Shown: one piece after another, positions 1 to 6,045 of the stretch
Layout of the letters: each line of letters opens with the position of its first letter
Position numbering within the stretch: the stretch's first letter is position 1
DNA from: Pseudomonadota bacterium
Lineage (GTDB): Bacteria; Pseudomonadota; Alphaproteobacteria; Rhodobacterales; Rhodobacteraceae
Direction of reading: 5' to 3'
Assembly: GCA_027623875.1 (NCBI GenBank)
Contig: JAQBUS010000066.1
Coordinates: 1-6,591, forward strand
Length of the DNA stretch: 6,591 nt
The notes under the pieces: model-generated
Told to the model about the DNA's origin: nothing
What the model saw: the letters and a program-made list of their open reading frames with translations, nothing else
Database searches by the model: none
Position numbers and translations under genes: made by a program

Positions 1-1
1 C

Positions 2-1204
2 CTAATGTGTCAGTCAATTTTTCGAAATAAATCTAATACCCAAGTTACATTCTCTGTAATTAATCGTTCAAAAAACATTAGATTGGCCGAATTAATTGAT
101 GAAGGTGAACTTCGAGAACAACTGGATCATATCAGGTCATTGGGAGTTTCCCGGGGAGAAAGCACTTTCCTGAGAGGAAATACCTTTTACGGTAAACGTC
201 AAATGTTTAGGTCTGATTTTATGGAATGGTTTGAGAATTTATCTCTTCCTCCTTATCATTTAGAAAGAAGAGACGGGCAGTTTGAACTGACCTTTGAAGG
301 TAAGTGGCATGAAGTAATGCTTTGGGAGGTTCCAGCTTTGAGTGTTTTAATGGAACTTCGATCCAGAGCAGCTTTAAAACATCTGGATCGTTTCGAATTG
401 CAAATTCTATATGCCCGAGCGATGACAAAGTTATGGGAGAAGATAAATGTTCTCCAAAAACTAAGTGATCTTAGGATTGCTGATTTTGGCACTCGCAGAC
501 GACATAGCTTCTTGTGGCAAGATTGGTGTGTCCAAGCAATGCAGGAGGGTTTGGAGCAAAAGTTCGTTGGAACGTCTAATTGCTTAATCGCAATGAGGAG
601 AGAAGTGGAGGCGATCGGCACTAATGCCCATGAAATGCCTATGATATACTCGGCTTTAGCAAAAGATGACGCTGCTCTAAAGAGAGCTCCTTATGATGTT
701 TTAGAAGATTGGCAAGAAGAGCATGAGGGCAACCTAAGAATAATTTTACCTGACACATATGGCACAAAGAATTTCTTGAAAAATGCACCACCTTGGTTGG
801 CAGCCTGGACTGGAATTAGAATAGACTCGGGAGACCCTGTGGACTCGGCTGAAACAGCGATTCAGTGGTGGCGGTCTTGCGGAGAGGATCCCAAAAAAAA
901 GCTGATTATTTTTTCAGATGGATTAGACGTTAAAGAGATAGTTGATTTGCATACCAGGTTTTCGAATCGAGCACTTGTGTCTTTTGGCTGGGGTACTCTT
1001 TTAACAAATGACTTTCGTGATCTAAGTAATGGAAAAAACCTATCCCCATTCTCACTTGTTTGCAAAGTGACTACGGCTGATGGGAGAGCGACGGTTAAGC
1101 TAAGTGATAATTCAGAGAAAGTTATGGGCCCCAAGTTAGAAGTCGAAAGGTATCGAAGGGTTTTTAATAGTGGAACTCAAGGAGAATCAAAATTAATTGT
1201 TTAG
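2..1204 (+). CDS. pncB: Nicotinate phosphoribosyltransferase (5' end outside window)
   Basis: The enzyme joins nicotinate and PRPP, with ATP hydrolysis, to give nicotinate mononucleotide in the cytosolic Preiss-Handler NAD salvage pathway. Counting from the Met at base 5, the signatures visible are a GNTFYG segment (58-63), DFGTRRRHSF (160-169), VGTSN (188-192), the AHE motif (208-210) whose His209 matches the autophosphorylated histidine of bacterial PncB, RIDSGDP (272-278), FSDGLD (303-308) and SFGWGTLLTND (326-336). These follow the family order. The Met at base 5 is almost certainly internal: the codon before it is Leu, giving LMCQ, where family members have DFYKLLM followed by the same region. 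Roughly 20-30 N-terminal residues therefore lie off the window. The stop is TAG at 1202-1204, inside the 3' end of the convergent kinase gene. The family assignment is sure; the true start is unseen. Confidence 0.95.
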   Translation, partial: LMCQSIFRNKSNTQVTFSVINRSKNIRLAELIDEGELREQLDHIRSLGVSRGESTFLRGNTFYGKRQMFRSDFMEWFENLSLPPYHLERRDGQFELTFEGKWHEVMLWEVPALSVLMELRSRAALKHLDRFELQILYARAMTKLWEKINVLQKLSDLRIADFGTRRRHSFLWQDWCVQAMQEGLEQKFVGTSNCLIAMRREVEAIGTNAHEMPMIYSALAKDDAALKRAPYDVLEDWQEEHEGNLRIILPDTYGTKNFLKNAPPWLAAWTGIRIDSGDPVDSAETAIQWWRSCGEDPKKKLIIFSDGLDVKEIVDLHTRFSNRALVSFGWGTLLTNDFRDLSNGKNLSPFSLVCKVTTADGRATVKLSDNSEKVMGPKLEVERYRRVFNSGTQGESKLIV

Positions 1205-2155
1205 AAATTCTGATATAAATTTTTCAATACATTTAAGAGCCCTATTTGCGTGAAACCTTTGGCGTTCATCTGTGATTGGCACCCGCGACGAGATCCAACC
1301 ACATGATGCGAGACTGCGAAGCATAATGAATAAGTTTACTGCCCTTGGATTGGTATCAAATTTAGCCCTATTATCATTATAACTTTCAATTAGAGCACTT
1401 TGTATCTCCAAAAATCGTGGGTTATCTATATGTTGGATAAGCGCACTAGCTAAGTCATACTCTCTAAAACCAAAGCCACTATCATCAAAATCAATGACCC
1501 ATAGTTGGTTGGCATCTTTTAAAATATTTTCTTGAAGAAGGTCGGCATGAATTAATCCAAAGTCTTTATTTGTTATACTGTTGAAATAGGGTCTTAATGT
1601 TTTTCTCATCTTATTTAAGAGTTCTGCTTCTGTTGCCGTAAGAGAGGGATTTTCCCAAAATTTTCCCCATAGTGGATTATCACCAATAAATCCGACCTCA
1701 TTCCAACTGTTTCGTTTAAATGTTTTGGTCTCAATCTGATCTGTTACATTGTGAAGCTCAGCTATTAGCCTACCTATGTCTGAAAAAAGAGAAATATTGT
1801 CTTCCAAGGTGTCTGAAATGACTGCACCAATTTCATGTGCATCAATCCATGAGATTAACGACGTAGTTGGGCGTTTTTTTAAATCTATTGTTAGATTTCC
1901 ATGGAGTGTTCTTATCGGTGCCGGGCATGGAAAATTGTGCTTTGCCAATGCTTCCATCCATAACAGTTCAGAATTAATCGCAGCGGATGTTTGATAACCT
2001 GGTCGATGGAATCTAAGGGCACCTCTACCGCCAGAATTTAAAAGAACTTCAAAAACGATATTCTCACGATTTTTAATTAATCTAGGATGTGTAGATACTC
2101 CACCCCATTCCCGAGCAACATCTGTGGCTTGCATGATTAACGTCTCTTCGTTCAT
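1193..2155 (-). CDS. APH-fold small-molecule kinase (phosphotransferase family)
   Basis: A 320-residue protein of the aminoglycoside phosphotransferase/homoserine kinase-like/hydroxylysine kinase superfamily, which phosphorylates hydroxyl groups of small molecules with ATP. Visible motifs are an N-lobe LRFHRPGY segment (48-54), the catalytic loop H203-A-D205-LLQE-N210 and the metal-binding IDFDD (221-225). Length and motif order are normal for the family, so it should be active. It has no signal peptide or membrane segment and should be cytosolic. Its ATG overlaps the TGA of the PLP enzyme upstream as ATGA, and no Shine-Dalgarno sequence is visible before it, so translation is probably coupled. 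Context suggests it phosphorylates an amino alcohol for the upstream phospholyase-like enzyme. An antibiotic-resistance role is unlikely because the neighbours are metabolic. The substrate cannot be read from the sequence. The last 12 bases overlap pncB tail to tail. Confidence 0.85.
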   Translation of the reverse strand: MNEETLIMQATDVAREWGGVSTHPRLIKNRENIVFEVLLNSGGRGALRFHRPGYQTSAAINSELLWMEALAKHNFPCPAPIRTLHGNLTIDLKKRPTTSLISWIDAHEIGAVISDTLEDNISLFSDIGRLIAELHNVTDQIETKTFKRNSWNEVGFIGDNPLWGKFWENPSLTATEAELLNKMRKTLRPYFNSITNKDFGLIHADLLQENILKDANQLWVIDFDDSGFGFREYDLASALIQHIDNPRFLEIQSALIESYNDNRAKFDTNPRAVNLFIMLRSLASCGWISSRVPITDERQRFHANRALKCIEKFISEFLNN

Positions 2156-3417
2156 TTAGGGCAGTCGGACAGAACGTCGGCTAGAGTTTCAATCGCTAGA
2201 TTTGCATTCTCTTTAGAAAAGGGCATTGGCGGCCGCATCTTTAGAGTGTTTCTATGCTTACCTATGGTATTTAATAATACGCCTCTCTCGCGCATTTCCT
2301 CTACTATCTTTGCTGTAAAATCGATCGCAGGTTGACCTTTCTCATTTATGAACTCCAATCCGAAGAATAAGCCATTTCCTCGTGCCTCTGCTATAAAAGG
2401 ATGGGAAATGCCTTTTAGCTTTTCGAGAGCGTAGGCCCCGATATTTTGTGCATTCTCAATAAGATTCTCATCTTCAAGTACTTTTAGAGTAGCAATTGCA
2501 GCCGCACAACTTACAGGATTTCCACCAAAAGTATTAAAGTACCCAAAGGCTGACTGAAAACTTTTCATTATATCAGATTGAGTAATTACAGCTCCGACTG
2601 GATGTCCGTTTGCCATTGGCTTACCCAGAGTTACAATATCTGGTTTAAGGCCTAAGCATTCATGACCCCACCAATGAGAGCCTATTCGTCCAAACCCTGA
2701 CTGAACCTCGTCGCTAATTATTAACCCTCCTGCCTTCTTTATAATTTCAATGGTTTGATCAAGAAACCCGGGTAATACGATTGGAAAACCTTCGTTTGCA
2801 AAAATAGGGCACAACATTAATCCAGCAAAGCCTATGCCTTCTTCTTCTAGTTCATTAATAGCTTTTTCTGTGTTCCTAGCAAATATATCAGCCTGGGTTT
2901 TATGGCTCCCACCTAGAGGAGTTATACTCTCTGGCGCTGGGATAAGTCGAATATTTTTAGAATGCCCACCGATTGGAGGTTTACGTGTAGATAATTGAGA
3001 GACCAATGAAGTATTGCCGTGGTAGGTGTTATCTGTTGCGATGAAGCCAGATTTTCCTGTTACAGCCTGTGCCATTCTTAACGCGATGTCGTTTGCTTCG
3101 GAACCGGTGCAAACCATTATTAATTGGTTTAGTTCCTCAGAAAATTTAGAGGTAAGCATCTCTGCATAGTTAACGATTCCATCGTGGAGGTATCTTGTGT
3201 GAGTGTTAAGTGTAGCTGCCTGTTTTGATATAGCTTCAACTACTTTTGGATGGCAATGACCGACATGAGGAACGTTATTATAGCAGTCAAGATAGCGTTT
3301 TCCATTAGAATCATAAAGCCAAACCCCTTGTCCTTTTACAATATGAATTGGTTTTTTATAAAACGTTGGAATATTTTCTCCCAAAAATTTCTTTCTCTTT
3401 ACTAAAATGTCATTCAT
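2152..3417 (-). CDS. Class III PLP enzyme, phospholyase-like aminotransferase
   Basis: A 421-residue fold-type I PLP enzyme of the class III (omega) aminotransferase family. Key sites are GSEAND (105-110), YHG (132-134), Asp236 in ISDEVQSGFGR for the PLP ring nitrogen, Schiff-base Lys266 in DIVTLGKPMANGHP, and TFGGNP (296-301). From memory of the family, the segments NNVPHVGHCHP (47-57), LHDGIVNYA, YFNTFGGNPVSC and the C-terminal HRNTLKMRPPMPF closely follow the animal ethanolamine-phosphate phospholyase and 5-phosphohydroxylysine phospholyase (AGXT2L1/AGXT2L2), closer than they follow ornithine or GABA aminotransferases. Such enzymes either transaminate or eliminate phosphate and ammonia. 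The immediately coupled kinase favours elimination of a phosphorylated amino alcohol, but this is inference. The start at 3417 has a purine-rich GGAAAGG upstream and overlaps the last 8 bases of arfB. An ordinary amino-acid:pyruvate transaminase remains possible. Confidence 0.88.
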   Translation of the reverse strand: MNDILVKRKKFLGENIPTFYKKPIHIVKGQGVWLYDSNGKRYLDCYNNVPHVGHCHPKVVEAISKQAATLNTHTRYLHDGIVNYAEMLTSKFSEELNQLIMVCTGSEANDIALRMAQAVTGKSGFIATDNTYHGNTSLVSQLSTRKPPIGGHSKNIRLIPAPESITPLGGSHKTQADIFARNTEKAINELEEEGIGFAGLMLCPIFANEGFPIVLPGFLDQTIEIIKKAGGLIISDEVQSGFGRIGSHWWGHECLGLKPDIVTLGKPMANGHPVGAVITQSDIMKSFQSAFGYFNTFGGNPVSCAAAIATLKVLEDENLIENAQNIGAYALEKLKGISHPFIAEARGNGLFFGLEFINEKGQPAIDFTAKIVEEMRERGVLLNTIGKHRNTLKMRPPMPFSKENANLAIETLADVLSDCPK

Positions 3418-3832
3418 TTTTCTCTACCTTTCCACGAAGAATTTTTATTTCGCCGCGTTTTTTTTTCGAACTTATTCTTCTTTTTTGGGAGCCTAGGGTT
3501 GGGCGGGTTGGAATTCGTCTAACAGGTATAAAGCTGGCAGATACTATTAACTCTATTAACTTGTTTCGTGCAATCGCTCTATTTTGTGATTGAGATCTGG
3601 TTTCTTGCGCTAGTATTACTAGGGATCCATCTAGAGACCACCGGCGACCAGCTATTTTTTTTAAACGGCTCTTAACCACTGCAGTTAAGTTAGGGGATGT
3701 TGCAGCTGAAAACCTTAGTTCTACGGCCGTCGAAACTTTATTAACATTTTGTCCACCGGGTCCCTGAGAGGTTGTGAACGTCTCGGTTAACTCCCAGCCC
3801 TCAATTTTTATGTGTTCAGATATTTTTATCAT
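3410..3832 (-). CDS. arfB: Alternative ribosome-rescue factor ArfB (peptidyl-tRNA hydrolase)
   Basis: ArfB enters the A site of ribosomes stalled on mRNA without a stop codon and hydrolyses the peptidyl-tRNA, as a backup to tmRNA-SmpB. The catalytic GGQ lies at residues 26-28 in SQGPGGQNVNKV, the hallmark of the RF-1-like domain. The region from about 105 onward is a strongly basic tail (RRIPTR, GSQKRRISSKKKRG, LRGK), the part that in E. coli ArfB occupies the empty mRNA channel. The length of 140 residues equals that of the E. coli protein, so it is complete; it lacks the domain 2 and SPF/PxT features of true release factors RF1 and RF2. It is the first gene of the operon with the PLP enzyme and kinase. 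Only a weak GAAGA precedes its ATG. The start lies 23 bases downstream of an intrinsic terminator, leaving little room for its own promoter. Confidence 0.94.
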   Translation of the reverse strand: MIKISEHIKIEGWELTETFTTSQGPGGQNVNKVSTAVELRFSAATSPNLTAVVKSRLKKIAGRRWSLDGSLVILAQETRSQSQNRAIARNKLIELIVSASFIPVRRIPTRPTLGSQKRRISSKKKRGEIKILRGKVEKNE

Positions 3833-3855
3833 TTTTTAATCTTCAACATTAAATT

Positions 3856-3882
3856 AAAAAAGGCCACCTTTTTAGATGGCCT
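3856..3882 (-). terminator. Intrinsic terminator between small ORF and arfB
   Basis: On the minus strand AGGCCA (3882-3877) pairs with TGGCCT (3866-3861). The stem extends inward by a U-G, a C-G and a U-A pair to an AAAA loop, giving about nine base pairs, and is followed directly by six T residues (3861-3856). This is a textbook Rho-independent terminator for leftward transcription. On the plus strand the hairpin is not followed by a T-run, so it works in one direction only. It ends the transcript of yhhQ and/or the small ORF, or acts as the terminator of an attenuator ahead of arfB. Confidence 0.85.
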
Positions 3883-3900
3883 CTTCGAGATTTTACGGAT

Positions 3901-3985
3901 GAAGGTTAGCGGGACTAATCCAAATCCTTTTCAAATTCTAAGGGGTTGCCCCTAAAACTCTGACTCCGGACTTACTTTAACCTTC
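3901..3985 (-). promoter_or_regulatory. Nested inverted repeats: possible structured leader RNA
   Basis: In the minus-strand RNA three pairings nest inside one another. GAAGGTTA (3985-3978) matches TAACCTTC (3908-3901) perfectly over 8 bases. TAAGTCC (3974-3968) pairs with GGATTTG (3927-3921) over 7 bases including two G-U pairs. AGGGG and CCCCT (3953-3941) close a CAA triloop. The element overlaps the 3' half of the small ORF and ends about 19 bases before the terminator, so ribosome movement through the ORF would open the outer stems. I do not recognise it as a known riboswitch class, tmRNA, SRP RNA or 6S RNA. The pairing was found by eye and no folding energy was computed. Confidence 0.4.
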
Positions 3986-4008
3986 TCTCTCCATATAACT
4001 CTAGACAT
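3952..4008 (-). CDS. Small ORF, leader-peptide-like, 18 codons
   Basis: The reading is MSRVIWREKVKVSPESEF followed by TAG. The main support is the translation signal: AAGGAGGT lies 4 bases before the ATG, by far the best ribosome binding site in the window and better than those of the confirmed genes. I recognise no family. The peptide is charged, with basic residues in the middle and acidic ones near the end, and has no membrane segment or signal peptide. It lies between yhhQ and arfB, inside a structured region and before a terminator, which is the layout of a leader peptide in an attenuator. It could equally be a free-standing small protein gene. The end is unusual: a +1 slip at TTT TAG G would add twelve codons (RGNPLEFEKDLD) up to a TAG at 3917-3915. 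No clear -35/-10 pair was found upstream, so it may share the yhhQ transcript. Confidence 0.45.
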   Translation of the reverse strand: MSRVIWREKVKVSPESEF

Positions 4009-4020
4009 GGACACCTCCTT
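4009..4020 (-). promoter_or_regulatory. Near-consensus ribosome binding site of the small ORF
   Basis: Minus strand AAGGAGGT (4020-4013), then GTCC and ATG. It is complementary to the anti-Shine-Dalgarno sequence CCTCC over its whole core, with six bases between GGAGG and the ATG. It decides the start of the small ORF and implies strong initiation there. Confidence 0.7.
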
Positions 4021-4087
4021 TCACTTGTTGCTGAAAAATGATGGTGTCATATATTTTTTATAACTCAAGCCTTTTTATCAATATAAC

Positions 4088-4720
4088 TCAATTTTTGTTC
4101 TTTTGGTCGTTATTTAATTTTCTGATAGCGAAACGAAATGGTATAAGAGCAAGTAATGCTATAGCAAGCTTTACAGCATAATCTGCGATACCAAGACCTA
4201 TCCAATACGGCATTTCAGGCCCAAAACCGAAAAGAGCTCTCGGCTGATTGGCCCACGAAACGTCATTGCTAGGCTCTAACCAACTTAAGCTACTAGAAAA
4301 TGCGATTGTAAAAAAAAGAAACGTGTCTATTGACGAACCTATTACGGATGAGGTCAACGGTGCTCTCCACCATTGAGTTTCACGTAGGCGTTCAAAGATA
4401 GATAAGTCTATTCTTTGGGCCACAAGGAACCCGATACCAGAACCAATGGCTATGCGCAAAGTAACTAACGGCCCGAATTCGTTAGATATTTGTGAACCTA
4501 TGATTGAGCATAAAATACCGAGTATAAAACCTATAAAAATAACTTTTTTTGCCTGAGAGCGGCCATACATTCTATTGATAAGATCGGTCACTAAAAAAGC
4601 GAATGGATAGGTAAAGGCACCCCAGGTAAGCCAACCGTTAAAGGCTATATATTGCACCAGAATATTTGAAGACACCACAATTAATGCCATAGAAATTATG
4701 CCCGGTATTATTTGTTTCAT
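4088..4720 (-). CDS. yhhQ: Queuosine precursor transporter (VUT/DUF165 family)
   Basis: An inner-membrane protein of 210 residues from the family that includes E. coli YhhQ, which takes up the queuosine precursors preQ0 and preQ1 for tRNA modification. The family signature FTYPFAFLVTDLINRMYG spans 36-53, and GSSIDTFLFFTIAF (128-141) is the second conserved stretch. About six hydrophobic segments can be seen, near residues 4-25, 31-48, 59-76, 85-104, 122-142 and 171-197, with a charged cytosolic-looking tail. Length and topology are normal. The ATG at 4720 follows a GGA-containing weak ribosome binding site and a promoter about 40 bases upstream, so the gene is probably transcribed on its own. 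No queuosine synthesis gene is in the window. Specificity for preQ0, preQ1 or queuine cannot be told from the sequence. Confidence 0.92.
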   Translation of the reverse strand: MKQIIPGIISMALIVVSSNILVQYIAFNGWLTWGAFTYPFAFLVTDLINRMYGRSQAKKVIFIGFILGILCSIIGSQISNEFGPLVTLRIAIGSGIGFLVAQRIDLSIFERLRETQWWRAPLTSSVIGSSIDTFLFFTIAFSSSLSWLEPSNDVSWANQPRALFGFGPEMPYWIGLGIADYAVKLAIALLALIPFRFAIRKLNNDQKNKN

Positions 4721-4756
4721 AGGATTTTCCGTTTTTACAAGGTTGCGGAGACTTGG

Positions 4757-4786
4757 ATTATATTTTTATTATGAAGAGCGTGTAAA
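4757..4786 (-). promoter_or_regulatory. Sigma70-type promoter for yhhQ
   Basis: On the minus strand TTTACA (4786-4781; 5 of 6 to TTGACA) is followed after 18 bases by a perfect TATAAT (4762-4757). Transcription would start near 4750, giving a 5' leader of about 30 bases before the yhhQ ATG at 4720. The gap upstream of yhhQ is AT-rich, which raises the chance of a random match, but the combination of both boxes and position is good. Confidence 0.6.
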
Positions 4787-4812
4787 ATCCTGTAGGCTGA
4801 AGTGCAAGTGTT

Positions 4813-4850
4813 AAATCTATAATTAACCGGAATTTTTAAACTTTAGATTT
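4813..4850 (-). repeat. Inverted repeat after the aminotransferase gene
   Basis: AAATCTA (4850-4844 on the minus strand) and TAGATTT (4819-4813) are perfect 7-base inverted arms, with a partly complementary AATT...AATT centre. It sits 7 bases after the aminotransferase stop and could be a weak terminator or 3'-end stabiliser. The stem is AT-rich and no proper T-tract follows, so termination is uncertain. Confidence 0.3.
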
Positions 4851-4856
4851 TATTCG

Positions 4857-6041
4857 CTATACTTTGACGGCTATAATTGCCTCTGTTAGCTTGTGTATCG
4901 CTTTTAGATTTAACGCAGCGATATTCATTCTGCTATCAGAAACCATATAAATGCCGTACTTATTTCGCATTTCGTCAACCTGCATTTCCGTTGCCCCAAG
5001 TAAAGAGAACATCCCTCGATGTTCGGCTAAGAAACCAAATCTATCAGAACCAATCTGTTTGCAAAGTTCAAGGGCTAAAGATTCACGATTTTGAAGCATG
5101 CCTACTTGAATACTTTTTAGCTCGACCTCCCAGGATGTGCGTAATTCGGGGTCCTTTAAAATCATAGTTACTAGTCGAGCGCCATGATCCGGTGGAAAAG
5201 AGTAGTTTTGGCGGTTTAGGTAAGTCAACATTTTCTGATTTTTTATTTTATCACCTTTGTTATGGGACACTAACATTAAAATCCCGGTTCGCTCCCTATA
5301 TATACCAAAATTTTTAGAACAACTTGATGCGATTATTACTTCAGGAATATTCATCACAAGATAGCGGACCCCTGCTGCATCTTCATCTAAGCCATCTCCA
5401 AAGCCTTGATATGCAATATCAATAAATGGTATTAGGCCGCCATCGAGAAGTATTTCAGTTAGTCTAGCCCACTGATCCAGTTTAAGATTTGCACCCGTTG
5501 GATTATGGCAACATCCATGGAGCAAGACAACATCGCCACGCTTGGCAGATGATAGGTCTTCAAGCATATTTTCAAATTCTACACACCCAGTTTTATAATC
5601 AAAGTATCTGTATTCTTTTTGTTTTATTCCTAAGTACCCGATTATTGAGGGGTGATTTGGCCAAGTTGGTGAGCTAATCCAAACAGTAGTGCTGGGATCC
5701 GTATTTTTAATAAGCTCAAGAGCTTGTCTGATAGCTCCAGTGCCTCCGGGAGTGGCCGCTGCTGCGACACAGTCTTCGCCAACACAGTTTTTTAGAATTA
5801 GATCTCGCATTACGTCATGGAATTCGAAGTCCCCAGCAAGCCCTACGTAGCTTTTTGTCGACTGCTCTTCCCAAAGCAGGTTCTCTGCTTTTTTTACTGA
5901 ATGCATTATTGGTGTTGAACCGTTTTTATTTTTGTAAACGCCTACTCCAAGATCAATTTTGTCGGCTCTAGGGTCAGCGCTAAAGGTATGCATTAGCTTT
6001 ATGATTTTGTCATCTGGAGCAGAAAATAACTTCTCAAACAT
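4857..6041 (-). CDS. Class I aspartate/aromatic amino acid aminotransferase
   Basis: A 394-residue fold-type I PLP enzyme of the AspC/TyrB type, moving the amino group of aspartate, aromatic amino acids or cysteine sulfinate-like substrates to 2-oxoglutarate in the cytosol. The residues of this group are all present: DLGVGVY (30-36), Trp127 in SPTWPNH, Asn180 in HNPTG, Asp208 and Tyr211 in DIAYQGFG, Schiff-base Lys243 in SSCSKNFG, Arg251 in RERTG for the PLP phosphate, Arg278 in NRQNYSFPP (matching E. coli Arg292, which binds the side-chain carboxylate) and Arg371 in SRMNIAAL (matching Arg386). Retained Arg278 favours dicarboxylic or mixed dicarboxylic/aromatic substrates. Length is standard. 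The ATG lies 4 bases after the sseA stop with only a weak CTGGG upstream, so the two are co-transcribed. aspC versus tyrB cannot be chosen from sequence, so no symbol is given. Confidence 0.93.
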   Translation of the reverse strand: MFEKLFSAPDDKIIKLMHTFSADPRADKIDLGVGVYKNKNGSTPIMHSVKKAENLLWEEQSTKSYVGLAGDFEFHDVMRDLILKNCVGEDCVAAAATPGGTGAIRQALELIKNTDPSTTVWISSPTWPNHPSIIGYLGIKQKEYRYFDYKTGCVEFENMLEDLSSAKRGDVVLLHGCCHNPTGANLKLDQWARLTEILLDGGLIPFIDIAYQGFGDGLDEDAAGVRYLVMNIPEVIIASSCSKNFGIYRERTGILMLVSHNKGDKIKNQKMLTYLNRQNYSFPPDHGARLVTMILKDPELRTSWEVELKSIQVGMLQNRESLALELCKQIGSDRFGFLAEHRGMFSLLGATEMQVDEMRNKYGIYMVSDSRMNIAALNLKAIHKLTEAIIAVKV

Positions 6042-6045
6042 ATAT

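Noticed and set aside
5..7. ATG as the pncB start
   Set aside because: The codon before it continues the conserved family sequence (LLM type), and the protein would lack the DxYK region needed at its N-terminus. The start is outside the window.
1193..2155. Aminoglycoside resistance gene
   Set aside because: The APH fold is shared by many metabolic kinases. Operon context and the LRFHRPGY N-lobe point to a housekeeping small-molecule kinase.
3410..3832. Truncated release factor RF1/RF2
   Set aside because: The length, single GGQ domain and lysine/arginine-rich tail are those of complete ArfB, and no release-factor remnants flank it.
4048..4081. Promoter for the small ORF (TTGATA and TATATG on the minus strand)
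   Set aside because: The boxes are 22 bases apart, and no other pair gave an acceptable spacing and match, so no promoter is claimed.
3833..4087. tmRNA, SRP RNA or 6S RNA gene
   Set aside because: No tRNA-like T-arm or CCA end, no GGAA tetraloop-type SRP core and no long near-complete self-complementarity was found.
3993..4090. Repeated word atataactc/tataactca (3993-4001, 4059-4067, 4082-4090)
   Set aside because: The copies are short, AT-rich and unevenly spaced (65 and 23 bases). They may be operator sites but are within chance expectation for this composition.
4721..4856. preQ1 riboswitch ahead of the queuosine transporter
   Set aside because: The predicted 5' leader is only about 30 bases, and no preQ1-I, II or III motif can be seen.
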